Source: Achromobacter dolens (GTDB taxonomy: Bacteria; Pseudomonadota; Gammaproteobacteria; Burkholderiales; Burkholderiaceae_B). From it: a stretch of DNA of 64,000 nt. The stretch is taken from positions 62,001-126,000 of the forward strand of contig NZ_CADIJW010000004.1 of assembly GCF_902859745.1 (NCBI RefSeq). Reading direction: 5' to 3'. Shown in pieces: positions 1 through 7,719 of the stretch. Under the pieces are notes generated by a model. The model was given only the letters and a program-made list of their open reading frames with translations. It had not been told where the DNA came from and did no database searches. The first letter of the stretch is position 1, and each line of letters opens with the position of its first letter. The translations under genes were made by a program, and so were the position numbers.

Positions 1-1116
1 TTGCTCGATGGCGCCCAGCACCCGGGCGAGATGACGGCGCGGAATCGTGCCGTCCATGCAGTAGTAATCGGGCGACACGCGCCCGGCGGCGGGAAACGCG
101 TTCTTGCGCCCCGCCCAGAATTTGAGCCGCTCGGCCTCCGAGGCCGACACCTGGCAGCGGGTCGAGCCGGCCGCGCGGAAGATGGCTTCCATGCGCGCGA
201 TCTCGTGCGCCACTTCCTCTGGCGTGCCGTCGGATTCGCACAGCAGGATGGCCTGCGCATCCATGTCGTAGCCGGCGCGCACGAAGGGTTCGACCATATG
301 CGTCGCGCGCCGGTCCATCATCTCCAGCCCGGCGGGAATGATGCCATCGGCGATCACCCGCGTCACCGCGTTGCCCGCGGCCTCGACGCTGGCGAAACTG
401 GCCATCACCACCTGGGCGCAGGCCGGCTTGGGAATCAGCTTGACCGTCACCTCGGTCACCACGCCCAGCATGCCTTCCGAGCCGATGAACACCGACAGCA
501 GGTCCAGCCCCGGCGCGTCCGGCGCCTCCGAGCCCAGCTCGACCACGTCGCCGTCGATCGTGACCATGCGCACCCGCAGCACGTTGTGCACTGTGAGGCC
601 GTATTTCAGGCAATGCACCCCGCCCGAATTCTCGGCGACGTTGCCGCCGATCGAACAGGCGATCTGGCTCGACGGATCGGGCGCGTAATAAAGCCCGTAG
701 GGCGCCGCGGCTTCCGAAATGGCAAGGTTGCGCACCCCGGGTTCGACCACCGCGGTCGCGCTGGCCAGGTCGATGTGCTTGATGCGATTGAACTTGGACA
801 GGCCCAGCAGCACGCCCTGGCTGTGCGGCATCGCGCCGCCCGACAGACCGGTGCCGGCGCCGCGCGCCACCAGCGGCGCATTCAGGCGCTTGCAGATGCG
901 CATCACCGCCTGCACCTGTTCCTCGGTCTCGGGCAAGGCCACCACTGCGGGCAATGCGCGGTAGAGCGACAGGCCGTCGCACTCGTAGGGGCGCGTGTCC
1001 TCTTCACGAAACAGCACGCAATGCGACGGCAGCGCGGCCGACAACGCCTCGACGAGTTGCTGCAACGAATAAGGCGCCTGCGCTTGTGCCAGGCCGGTTT
1101 CGACCAGTGAATTCAT
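1..1116 (-). CDS. glcD: Glycolate oxidase FAD-linked subunit GlcD (3' end cut by window)
   Basis: FAD-linked subunit of glycolate oxidase, which oxidises glycolate to glyoxylate together with GlcE and GlcF. The ATG at 1116 opens a frame that runs off the window start, giving the first 372 residues. E. coli GlcD is about 499 residues, so roughly the last quarter is outside. Visible hallmarks are the FAD-binding PP-loop RGAGTGLSGGA, the stretch YAPDPSSQIACSIGGNVAEN, GSEGMLGVVTEV and the substrate-side motif SPDYYCMDGTIPRR, all nearly identical to GlcD as remembered. It lies downstream of another FAD-linked oxidase on the same strand, but a strong terminator separates the two. glcE and glcF would be expected just beyond the window edge. 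Confidence 0.93.
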   Translation of the reverse strand, partial: MNSLVETGLAQAQAPYSLQQLVEALSAALPSHCVLFREEDTRPYECDGLSLYRALPAVVALPETEEQVQAVMRICKRLNAPLVARGAGTGLSGGAMPHSQGVLLGLSKFNRIKHIDLASATAVVEPGVRNLAISEAAAPYGLYYAPDPSSQIACSIGGNVAENSGGVHCLKYGLTVHNVLRVRMVTIDGDVVELGSEAPDAPGLDLLSVFIGSEGMLGVVTEVTVKLIPKPACAQVVMASFASVEAAGNAVTRVIADGIIPAGLEMMDRRATHMVEPFVRAGYDMDAQAILLCESDGTPEEVAHEIARMEAIFRAAGSTRCQVSASEAERLKFWAGRKNAFPAAGRVSPDYYCMDGTIPRRHLARVLGAIEQ

Positions 1117-1321
1117 GAGCGCAACAATAGCGCGACCGCTGGCTGGACGCAGGCCGGGATTTACCCGCATCCTGCGTACAGCCAACGGCCGCGCGGCCCC
1201 GCAGAAGTAACCAGCCGTAAAGCCCCTGCGCATCGCGTGGACAAGCGCGTCGCGCCCCCGCACCATTCCCACTCATTGAGAACGCCCGTCGGCCGCGCGG
1301 GCTGCCCGTTCCCGCTGGCCG
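1117..1321. other. Intergenic region ahead of glcD
   Basis: About 200 bases between the terminator of the upstream oxidase gene and the glcD start. It should hold the glcD promoter, but I see no convincing -35/-10 pair and no clear repeat. Confidence 0.4.
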
Positions 1322-1350
1322 AAAAAAAACCGGCGGGTCATCCCCGCCGG
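1322..1350 (-). terminator. Rho-independent terminator after the D-lactate dehydrogenase-like gene
   Basis: The stem CCGGCGGG/CCCCGCCGG (1330-1350) has an A-run at 1322-1329, which is a U-tract when read leftward. It lies about 30 bases after the stop at 1377. Confidence 0.85.
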
Positions 1351-1376
1351 CCTTGATCCGCGTCCCTCCGGACGAC

Positions 1377-2786
1377 TCACCAGGAAACGATCTTGCCCGG
1401 GTTGAGGATGTTGTTCGGATCGAACGCATGCTTGAGGCTGCGCATCAGATCCAGCGCGTCATCGCCATGCTCTTCGGCCATGAACTGCATCTTGTGCAGG
1501 CCGATGCCATGCTCGCCGGTGCAGGTGCCATCCGCGGCGATGGCGCGCCGCACCAGGTTGTGGTTGATGGCCTCGGACTCCTGCCATTCGCGCTCGCTGT
1601 CGGCGTCCAGCAGCATCAGCACGTGGAAGTTGCCGTCGCCGACGTGGCCGACGATGGTGTACGGGAAGCTGGCGCGGTCCAGTTCCTCGACGGTGTCGCG
1701 CACGCAGTCAGCCAGGCGCGAGATCGGCACGCAGACGTCGGTGGTGCTGGCGCGGCAGCCGGGGCGCAGTTGCAGGCCGGCGAAGTAGGCGTTGTGGCGC
1801 GCGGTCCACAGGCGGCTGCGGTCCTCGGGGCGCTCGGCCCATTCGAAATCCATGCCGCCATGCTCGGCGGTGATGGCCTGCACGGTCTCGGCCTGCTCCT
1901 GCACGCCCGCCGGACTGCCGTGGAATTCGAACACCAGCAGCGGCGTCTCGCGCAGCGTCAGCTTGCTGTGGAGGTTGACGGCGCGCACGCTGGCCGCGTC
2001 CATGAACTCGACGCGCGCCACCGGCACGCCCATCTGGATGATCTCGATCACGCTCTGCACCGCGGCATCGAGCGTGGGGAAGTTGCAGACCGCGGCCGAC
2101 ACGGCCTCGGGTTGCGGATACAGGCGCACGGTGACTTCGGTGATGATGCCGAGCGTGCCTTCGCTGCCGACGAAGATGCGGGTCAGGTCGTAGCCGGCCG
2201 AGGACTTGCGGGCGCGGCCGGCGGTGCGCACGATGCGGCCATCGGCGGTGACCACGGTCAGCGACATGACGTTTTCGCGCATGGTGCCGTAGCGCACGGC
2301 GTTGGTGCCGGAGGCGCGCGTGGCGGCCATGCCGCCCAGGCTGGCGTCGGCACCCGGATCGATCGGAAAGAACAGGCCGGTGCTGCGGATCTCTTCATTG
2401 AGTTGCTTGCGCAGCACGCCGGCCTGCACGGTGGCGGTCAGGTCTTCGGCGTTGACGGCCAGCACCTTGTTCATCTGCGACAGATCCAGGCTGATACCGC
2501 CCTGGATCGCCAGGATGTGGCCTTCCAGCGACGAACCCGCGCCGTAGGGGATCAGCGGCACGCGGTGTTGGTTGCACAGCTTGGCGACCTCGGCGACTTC
2601 CTCGGTGCTCTGGGCGAAGACCACCGCGTCGGGCAGCATCGCGGGATACGGCGACTCGTCGCGGCCATGGTGCTCGCGCACCGCGGCGGATTCGGAGAAA
2701 CGGTCGCCAAAACGGGCGCGCAGGGCCTCGAGACAAGCGGCTGGCACCGCGCGGCGCAACGATTCGGCGTGCAAGGGAGCGTTCAT
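1377..2786 (-). CDS. FAD-binding oxidase, D-lactate dehydrogenase (cytochrome)-like
   Basis: A 469-residue flavoenzyme of the FAD-binding_4/FAD-oxidase_C family. It probably oxidises D-lactate or a related D-2-hydroxyacid and passes electrons to the respiratory chain. The FAD site shows as PYGAGSSLEGH near residue 100 and GSEGTLGIITEV near 210. C-terminal family motifs are HVGDGNFH, GEHGIG and the ending NPGKIV. Length and motif order match the Dld/LDHD type rather than GlcD, but the exact substrate cannot be read from sequence. It is transcribed leftward, follows aroG after a 99-base gap with a weak hairpin, and ends in a strong terminator. Subfamily assignment is inference. Confidence 0.85.
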   Translation of the reverse strand: MNAPLHAESLRRAVPAACLEALRARFGDRFSESAAVREHHGRDESPYPAMLPDAVVFAQSTEEVAEVAKLCNQHRVPLIPYGAGSSLEGHILAIQGGISLDLSQMNKVLAVNAEDLTATVQAGVLRKQLNEEIRSTGLFFPIDPGADASLGGMAATRASGTNAVRYGTMRENVMSLTVVTADGRIVRTAGRARKSSAGYDLTRIFVGSEGTLGIITEVTVRLYPQPEAVSAAVCNFPTLDAAVQSVIEIIQMGVPVARVEFMDAASVRAVNLHSKLTLRETPLLVFEFHGSPAGVQEQAETVQAITAEHGGMDFEWAERPEDRSRLWTARHNAYFAGLQLRPGCRASTTDVCVPISRLADCVRDTVEELDRASFPYTIVGHVGDGNFHVLMLLDADSEREWQESEAINHNLVRRAIAADGTCTGEHGIGLHKMQFMAEEHGDDALDLMRSLKHAFDPNNILNPGKIVSW

Positions 2787-2843
2787 GATCAGCGGGTTCT
2801 CGGATGGGGGAATCCGGATATTCTACGCCGCCCGCCTTGCTGC

Positions 2844-2876
2844 GCTGCAAACCGCCCGGACGGGGCGGCTTGCAGC
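2844..2876 (-). terminator. Hairpin between aroG and the downstream oxidase gene
   Basis: GCTGCAAACCGCCC pairs with GGGGCGGCTTGCAGC with one mismatch and a short loop. There is no U-tract after it, so it may be a weak terminator, an mRNA-end stabiliser or nothing. Confidence 0.35.
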
Positions 2877-2885
2877 AATCAGGAC

Positions 2886-3959
2886 TTACTTGCCGGAGGT
2901 CAGCGCGACCCGGCGGCGCTCGCGCACGGCCTGGGCCAGGCGATCGAGCACGGCGACCGACGCGTCCCAGTCGATGCAGCCGTCCGTGATGCTCTGGCCG
3001 TAGACCAGCGGTTCGCCCGGCACCATGTCCTGACGGCCTCCCAGCAGATGGCTTTCGACCATCACGCCGACCAGCCGCGCATCGCCCGCTTCCATCTGGC
3101 GCGCCACGTCCTCGATGACCAGCGGCTGGTTCTCGGGCTTCTTGCTGCTGTTGGCGTGGCTGGCGTCGATCATGACGCGTTGGGCCAGGCCCGCCTTGGA
3201 CATGTCCTGGCAGGCCGCCTCGACGCTGGCGGCGTCGTAGTTGGGCGTCTTGCCGCCGCGCAGGATGACGTGACAGTCTTCATTGCCCGCGGTCGAAACG
3301 ATGGCCGAATGCCCGCCCTTGGTCACCGACAGGAAATGGTGCGGCTGGGACGCCGCCTTGATCGCGTCCACGGCGATCTTCACGTTGCCGTCCGTGCCGT
3401 TCTTGAAACCCACCGGACACGACAGGCCGGATGCCAGTTCACGATGCACCTGGCTCTCCGTCGTGCGCGCGCCGATCGCCCCCCAGGAGACCAGGTCCGC
3501 AATGTACTGCGGCGTAATCATGTCCAGGAATTCGCACCCCGCCGGCAATCCCAGGCTGTTGATGTCCAGCAGCAGCTCGCGCGCCACGCGCACGCCCTTG
3601 TTGATGTCGAAGCTGCCGTCCAGGTCCGGATCGTTGATCAGCCCCTTCCAACCGACAGTGGTGCGAGGCTTCTCGAAATACACGCGCATCACGATTTCCA
3701 GATCCGCGCTGAGGCGGTCGCGCACCGGCTTCAGGCGCTTGGCGTATTCGATCGCGGCGCGGGTGTCGTGGATCGAACACGGGCCGATCACGACGATCAT
3801 GCGGTCGTCCATGCCATGCAGGATGCGGTGCATCGACTGCCGGGCGGCGAACACGGTGTCGGAAGCTTCCTTGGTGCAGGCGAACTCACGCATGACGTGC
3901 GCGGGCGGATTGAGCTCTTTGATTTCTCGGATGCGAAGGTCGTCGGTATTGTGTGACAC
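2886..3959 (-). CDS. aroG: 3-deoxy-7-phosphoheptulonate (DAHP) synthase, class I
   Basis: Condenses phosphoenolpyruvate and erythrose 4-phosphate, the first committed step of aromatic amino acid synthesis. The 357 residues align along their full length with E. coli AroG: VVIGPCSIHD, the block RVYFEKPRTTVGWKGLINDP, GEFLDMITPQY-like sequence, SWGAIGARTTESQVHRELAS and DASHANSSK. The open frame extends upstream, but the GTG at 3959 is chosen because it has AGGAG seven bases ahead and because the family N-terminus starts with the DDLRIREIKEL block. Upstream lie a hairpin (3985-4001), a terminator (4025-4057) and a Phe/Tyr-rich leader ORF. Together these predict attenuation by Phe/Tyr supply. Confidence 0.95.
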   Translation of the reverse strand: MSHNTDDLRIREIKELNPPAHVMREFACTKEASDTVFAARQSMHRILHGMDDRMIVVIGPCSIHDTRAAIEYAKRLKPVRDRLSADLEIVMRVYFEKPRTTVGWKGLINDPDLDGSFDINKGVRVARELLLDINSLGLPAGCEFLDMITPQYIADLVSWGAIGARTTESQVHRELASGLSCPVGFKNGTDGNVKIAVDAIKAASQPHHFLSVTKGGHSAIVSTAGNEDCHVILRGGKTPNYDAASVEAACQDMSKAGLAQRVMIDASHANSSKKPENQPLVIEDVARQMEAGDARLVGVMVESHLLGGRQDMVPGEPLVYGQSITDGCIDWDASVAVLDRLAQAVRERRRVALTSGK

Positions 3960-3984
3960 GGTACTGCTCCTGGGTTTCCCGCCA

Positions 3985-4001
3985 CCGGGATTGCATCCCG
4001 G
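3985..4001 (-). promoter_or_regulatory. Small hairpin in the aroG 5' leader
   Basis: CCGGGAT-TGC-ATCCCGG is a perfect 7-bp stem with a 3-base loop, between the attenuator and the aroG ribosome-binding site. Its role is unknown. It could affect translation or simply space the leader. Confidence 0.4.
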
Positions 4002-4024
4002 GGGGTTCCTCAAACTGACGGCAC

Positions 4025-4057
4025 AAAAAAAGCCGCCAGTTCGCTGGCGGCTTTTTT
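4025..4057. terminator. Symmetric terminator: aroG attenuator and tldD terminator
   Basis: AAAAAAGCCGCCAG-TTCG-CTGGCGGCTTTTTT is a near-perfect bidirectional Rho-independent terminator. Read leftward it lies 53-20 bases after the leader-peptide stop and 65 bases before the aroG start. It can therefore end tldD transcripts and act as the aroG attenuator. Confidence 0.9.
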
Positions 4058-4109
4058 GGGGGGATTCTTTCCAAACTTCAGATTGAGCGCTTCCCTTCCT
4101 CCGCCAGCG
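4042..4109 (-). promoter_or_regulatory. Predicted antiterminator pairing of the aroG attenuator
   Basis: On the minus strand CGCTGGCGG (4109-4101), inside the leader-peptide codons, is perfectly complementary over 9 bases to CCGCCAGCG (4050-4042). That second segment is the 5' arm of the terminator stem, so the two pairings are mutually exclusive. This is the classic ribosome-mediated attenuator layout. Confidence 0.7.
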
Positions 4110-4161
4110 GCTTCAGAAAACCAAAAAAATAAAAGTAAAAGGCGGGGGAAGCGAATTTCAT
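4078..4161 (-). CDS. Phe/Tyr-rich leader peptide of aroG
   Basis: A 27-residue ORF, start ATG at 4161 and stop TGA at 4080-4078. It reads MKFASPAFYFYFFGFLKP followed by a polar tail. Six of the first 15 residues are Phe and two are Tyr, with the cluster FYFYFFGF directly ahead of the antiterminator segment. It lies just upstream of the terminator preceding aroG, the DAHP synthase gene for Phe/Tyr/Trp synthesis. The composition and position match known attenuator leader peptides such as PheL. The ribosome-binding site is weak (GAG nine bases ahead). Coding function is inference, but chance occurrence of such a Phe/Tyr run in this GC-rich genome is unlikely. Confidence 0.72.
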   Translation of the reverse strand: MKFASPAFYFYFFGFLKPLAEEGKRSI

Positions 4162-4169
4162 GGGAAAAG

Positions 4170-4198
4170 ACTCTAGCACACTTTTTTCGGGCCGTCAC
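4170..4198 (-). promoter_or_regulatory. Candidate promoter of the aroG leader
   Basis: Read leftward, GTGACG (-35, 4198-4193), a 17-base spacer and TAGAGT (-10, 4175-4170) preceded by TGC (extended -10). The -10 ends only 8 bases before the leader ATG. The start would then be nearly leaderless, which weakens this call; read-through from tldD is the alternative. Confidence 0.35.
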
Positions 4199-4247
4199 GC
4201 CAGTTTGCGGCGCGGCGTGGCGGCCCCGCAGGCTGCCTGGCGACCGG

Positions 4248-5708
4248 TCAGGCCGTCCCGCCGACGGTCAGGCCTTCCATGCGGACCGTAGGCATGCCCA
4301 CGCCCACCGGCACGCTCTGGCCGTCCTTGCCGCACGTGCCCACGCCCGAATCCAGCTTCAGGTCGTCGCCGATCATGCTGACGCGGGTCATGGCGTCGGG
4401 ACCGTTGCCGATCAGGGTGGCGCCCTTGACCGGATAGGTGATCTTGCCGTCTTCGATCATGTATGCCTCGGAGGCCGAGAACACAAACTTGCCGTTGGTG
4501 ATGTCGACCTGGCCGCCGCCGAAATTGGCCGCATACAGCCCGCGCTTGACGGACGAGATGATCTCCTCGGGCGCCTTGTCGCCGGCCAGCATGTAGGTAT
4601 TGGTCATGCGCGGCATGGGCAGGTGCGCGAACGATTCGCGGCGGCCGTTGCCGGTGGCCGCGGTCTTCATCAGCCGCGCGTTCAGCGTGTCCTGCATGTA
4701 GCCGCGCAGGATCCCATCCTCGATCAGCACGTTGCGCTGGGTGGCGTTGCCCTCGTCGTCGATGTTGAGCGAACCGCGGCGATCCGGAATGGTGCCGTCG
4801 TCGACCACCGTGACACCCTTGGAGGCGACGCGTTCACCGATACGCCCGGAGAACACGCTGGAACCCTTGCGGTTGAAATCGCCTTCCAGGCCGTGGCCGA
4901 CGGCTTCGTGCAGCAGAATGCCGGGCCAGCCCGAACCCAGCACCACCGTCATTTCACCCGCGGGCGCCGGACGCGCCTCCAGGTTGACCAGCGCTTCGTG
5001 CACGGCGCGCTCAACGTAGCCCTGCAGCATTTCGTCCGTGAAATATGCCAGCCCCAGGCGGCCACCGCCGCCGGCATGGCCCATTTCGCGGCGGCCATTG
5101 CGTTCGGCGATGACGGTCAGCGACAGGCGCACCAGCGGCCGCACGTCAGCGGCCAGGCGGCCATCGCTGCCCGCCACCAGCACCACGTCATACTCGGCGC
5201 CCAGGCCGGCCATGACCTGGATCACGTGCGGATCGCGGGCCCGCGCCATGCGTTCGACGCGTTCGAGCAGCGCCACCTTTTCGGGGGCGCTCAGGGTCGC
5301 CACCGGATCGATGTCGGCATACAGGCTGCGGCCCATTTCGGCTTCGACCTGCGCCGCCACCTTGACCTTGCCGGCGCCGCGGCGGGCAATGCCGCGCACC
5401 GCGTGCGCCGAGGACAACAAGGCATCGGCCGAGAGCGAATCGGAATAGGCGAACGCGGTTTTCTCGCCGCTGACGGCGCGCACGCCAACGCCCTGGCTGA
5501 TGGAGAAGCTGCCGGTCTTGACGATGCCCTCTTCCAGGCTCCAGCCCTCGCTGCGGGTGTACTGGAAATACAGGTCGGCATAGTCGACCTTGTGGGTGAA
5601 GATTTCGCCAAGGGCGCGCGCCATATCGGCCTCGGTCAACCCCCACGGGTCGAGCAGGAGCGATTTGGCGGTAGCCAGGGATGCAATAGCGGGATCGATG
5701 ATTTTCAT
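4248..5708 (-). CDS. tldD: Metalloprotease TldD
   Basis: TldD of the TldD/PmbA heterodimeric metalloprotease, a cytosolic enzyme that degrades unfolded peptides and in some bacteria matures modified peptides. The product is 486 residues from the ATG at 5708, close to the family's usual 480. The zinc site [11 protein letters not shown] (HExxxH) is intact near residue 270, and the family stretch [22 protein letters not shown] is visible early. The C-terminus ends with [15 protein letters not shown]. The longer upstream frame is rejected because homology starts at MKIIDPAI. The partner pmbA is not in this window. The only terminator downstream is the bidirectional one at 4025-4057, about 190 bases past the stop and shared with the aroG leader. 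Confidence 0.95.
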   Translation of the reverse strand: MKIIDPAIASLATAKSLLLDPWGLTEADMARALGEIFTHKVDYADLYFQYTRSEGWSLEEGIVKTGSFSISQGVGVRAVSGEKTAFAYSDSLSADALLSSAHAVRGIARRGAGKVKVAAQVEAEMGRSLYADIDPVATLSAPEKVALLERVERMARARDPHVIQVMAGLGAEYDVVLVAGSDGRLAADVRPLVRLSLTVIAERNGRREMGHAGGGGRLGLAYFTDEMLQGYVERAVHEALVNLEARPAPAGEMTVVLGSGWPGILLHEAVGHGLEGDFNRKGSSVFSGRIGERVASKGVTVVDDGTIPDRRGSLNIDDEGNATQRNVLIEDGILRGYMQDTLNARLMKTAATGNGRRESFAHLPMPRMTNTYMLAGDKAPEEIISSVKRGLYAANFGGGQVDITNGKFVFSASEAYMIEDGKITYPVKGATLIGNGPDAMTRVSMIGDDLKLDSGVGTCGKDGQSVPVGVGMPTVRMEGLTVGGTA

Positions 5709-5993
5709 AGGACTCTGTTCGGGGGCGCCGGTGCGACGAACGCGGCAGCCAGGACGCTCAAGGCTATATCGTACCGCCGACAAGGGGGTGGCGTCGCGGC
5801 CGCCGTTTATTGTCTATCAAGTTAACCAATTGGAACCGCTCCCATACCCGCGAGGGGCGTTCCGAAAAAATAACCTCTGCCCGGGCGCCAGCCCCTTTGC
5901 TCACCGGCCGGACGCCCTATCGAACTTGTCATACAACGCAACAGCAAAATGAAAATGGCGTAAAAAAGTCCTCCCCGCAAACGGCCGCGCATA

Positions 5994-6016
5994 TCATTCC
6001 CGATGGCTGGGAATGA
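5994..6016. promoter_or_regulatory. Inverted repeat TCATTCCC-N7-GGGAATGA
   Basis: A perfect 8-bp inverted repeat with a 7-base spacer. It shares the sequence ATATCATTCCC (5991-6001) with the repeat at 6278-6287. Candidate operator; the cognate regulator is unknown. Confidence 0.45.
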
Positions 6017-6263
6017 AAATCCGCATACCCCTGGAAATCCCCGTGTCATAGGGATCGCGTCCAGTCGTCCTACCACTTGTGGAAACTCGTGTATTTGCCG
6101 CCGGCATCGACCCGGCATACGAAAATTACAGGCTTACTACACACTGAAAAGTGGGCATCCTCTGCCCATCCGCTCGCTTCGTGAAACAAAAACGCGCATT
6201 TCCCAACACGCAATGTTGCATTCGTCCGCCCTGTGAACCAAACGGGCGGTTGTTTCATTTAGT

Positions 6264-6289
6264 CCCAAATTTGGGAATATCATTCCCAA
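6264..6289. promoter_or_regulatory. Overlapping palindromes upstream of the H-NS-like gene
   Basis: CCCAAATTTGGG (6264-6275) overlaps TTGGGAA-TATCA-TTCCCAA (6271-6289). The right half repeats the ATATCATTCCC word found at 5991-6001. Candidate operator about 170 bases upstream of the start codon. Confidence 0.45.
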
Positions 6290-6459
6290 TACTTGTTCAT
6301 GGCGCAAACCCGCTAGCCTAAAGACTTTCCGGCCGTTTTGATACAAAGTAATTAGACCAAAACAGCGGCAAAGGGACGTCAAATTCTGTATTATGCGAAG
6401 CACAACAAATAAACATAACTCCGCCGGCGATTAAAGCAGTTCCATAATCAGGAATAACC

Positions 6460-6843
6460 ATGGCCCGAGAAACCTACGCAGCTCTGCAAGCAAAGATCGA
6501 AAAGGAAATCAACAAGCTCCAAAAGAAGGCTGAAGTCCTCCAAACCAAGCGCCGCAAGCCGGTCATCGCCTCGATCATCACGTCGATGCGCGAGTACGAC
6601 ATCACCCCCGAAGAAATCGCCGCCGCCTTTGGCGCCGGCAAGCCCGTCCGTGCCACCCCCAGCGGCCGCCGCAAGGCTGGCGCCGCTGTCCGCCCGGCCA
6701 ACGCCGCCAAACGCGCCGTTGCGCCCAAGTACCGTCATCCCCAAACCGGGGAGACCTGGAGCGGTCGTGGCAAGGCCCCCCGCTGGCTCGCCGCCGAAGA
6801 AGCATCCGGCGCCACGCGCGACAGTTTCCTCATCAAAGAATAA
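6460..6843 (+). CDS. H-NS family nucleoid-associated protein
   Basis: A 127-residue protein that should bind AT-rich DNA and silence transcription as an oligomer. Residues 1-60 form a charged, coiled-coil-like dimerisation region (EKEINKLQKKAEVLQTKRRK). A Lys/Ala/Pro-rich linker follows, and the C-terminus carries the H-NS DNA-binding signature YRHPQTGETWSGRGKAPRWL. The betaproteobacterial BpH3/Bph-like subfamily is the best guess. AGGA sits eight bases ahead of the ATG. A strong terminator follows, so the gene is monocistronic. The 750-base upstream region with palindromes suggests elaborate, possibly auto-, regulation. Confidence 0.9.
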   Translation: MARETYAALQAKIEKEINKLQKKAEVLQTKRRKPVIASIITSMREYDITPEEIAAAFGAGKPVRATPSGRRKAGAAVRPANAAKRAVAPKYRHPQTGETWSGRGKAPRWLAAEEASGATRDSFLIKE

Positions 6844-6861
6844 AACCTATTATTCAGTAAG

Positions 6862-6899
6862 AAAAAATAAATGCGCACCAAATTGGTGCGCATTTTTTA
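6862..6899. terminator. Bidirectional terminator after the H-NS-like gene
   Basis: AATGCGCACCAA/TTGGTGCGCATT stem with an A-rich left flank and TTTTTT on the right. It can serve both the H-NS-like gene and the leftward lipoprotein gene ending at 6930. Confidence 0.9.
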
Positions 6900-6929
6900 T
6901 TTTATGACTGTCTTTTGGCGTGGCAAAAA

Positions 6930-7568
6930 CTACTGGACCGGGAACTGGATTTCGCGCTCGGCGCCATTATTTCCCGGGAATCCGTCAAATATTGCCCGTA
7001 CCAGATACGGCATCATCCGCACGAAATTGTCCCGTTCGCTGAGTATGAAGGCGCTGGAACGGTAGACCTCGGCTCCGCCCCGCTGACTGTCGTGGATCTG
7101 CAGCGTGAGCGTGTTGCGCTGGACCACCATGGGCACGTCGACCCAATCCGGGCCCCAATAGCCGTAGTAGCCGCCCCACGGCCGCGGACCGTAGAAACCG
7201 CCATAGCCATAACCGCCATTGAAATACGGATCGTACGGACGCCGCACCATCACCTGCGTCTGGCTCGTGCCATAACGGAACGAGACATCGAAACGGGCCT
7301 TGGCGCCCGGCTGGGCTTCCACCAGCCCGGTGGCGCCGATGCCGGCGCGCACCATGTCCTGGTATGACTGGTATTCGAGATTATTGGCCTGCGATGGCTC
7401 GGCCGGCACGAATTGGTAAGTCTGGCCTTCGACGCCTGTCGGCCACTGCTGGAAGGAGGTGACGCGCGCCGACACGGTGGGGGTGGCACATCCGCTCAGC
7501 ACCAGCGCCCCCAATACAGCCAGGACGGCCGCCCAACGGCCGGTATTGAACGGGGAAGAACGAGACAT
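6930..7568 (-). CDS. DUF4136 family lipoprotein
   Basis: A 212-residue predicted outer-membrane or periplasmic lipoprotein. The signal peptide is followed by the lipobox LSGC, so the mature protein begins at that Cys near residue 27. The mature part has a Gly/Tyr-rich central segment (NGGYGYGGFYGPRPWGG) and the ending typical of DUF4136 proteins (ILSERDNFVRMMPYLVRAIF). The ATG at 7568 is chosen because GAGGAG lies six bases ahead; the frame opens two codons earlier only through a TTG. Function is unknown. It is divergent from pepN. Confidence 0.85.
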   Translation of the reverse strand: MSRSSPFNTGRWAAVLAVLGALVLSGCATPTVSARVTSFQQWPTGVEGQTYQFVPAEPSQANNLEYQSYQDMVRAGIGATGLVEAQPGAKARFDVSFRYGTSQTQVMVRRPYDPYFNGGYGYGGFYGPRPWGGYYGYWGPDWVDVPMVVQRNTLTLQIHDSQRGGAEVYRSSAFILSERDNFVRMMPYLVRAIFDGFPGNNGAEREIQFPVQ

Positions 7569-7719
7569 TTGCAACTCCTCATTGCGCGACGGCGCCCATC
7601 ATACTGAGCTTTGACCGCGCGGGCCCCCAAAAGTTTACGCCGGGCGGGTGCGTCCGGCGCCTGTGTCTGTCAGGCCTCACACTACAATAGGACTCTCGTT
7701 CATACAGGACTGCAATCCC

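Larger units (their letters stand above)
5709..6459. other. 750-base gene-free region upstream of the H-NS-like gene
   Basis: No plausible gene on either strand. The right half is notably AT-richer than its surroundings and holds three inverted repeats built on GGGAAT/ATTCCC (see separate entries). It is likely the long regulatory region of the H-NS-like gene, plus the tldD promoter on the left. A weak -10-like TATTAT lies at 6389-6394, without a good -35. Confidence 0.6.

Noticed and set aside
1353-3956. A very long rightward open frame antisense to the oxidase and aroG genes
   Set aside because: It is low-complexity (Ala, His, Gly, Val, Gln-rich) and antisense to two well-conserved genes. 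This is a common side effect of high-GC codon bias.
4056-5825. A 589-codon rightward open frame antisense to tldD
   Set aside because: No domain seen; the leftward frame carries the intact TldD zinc motif.
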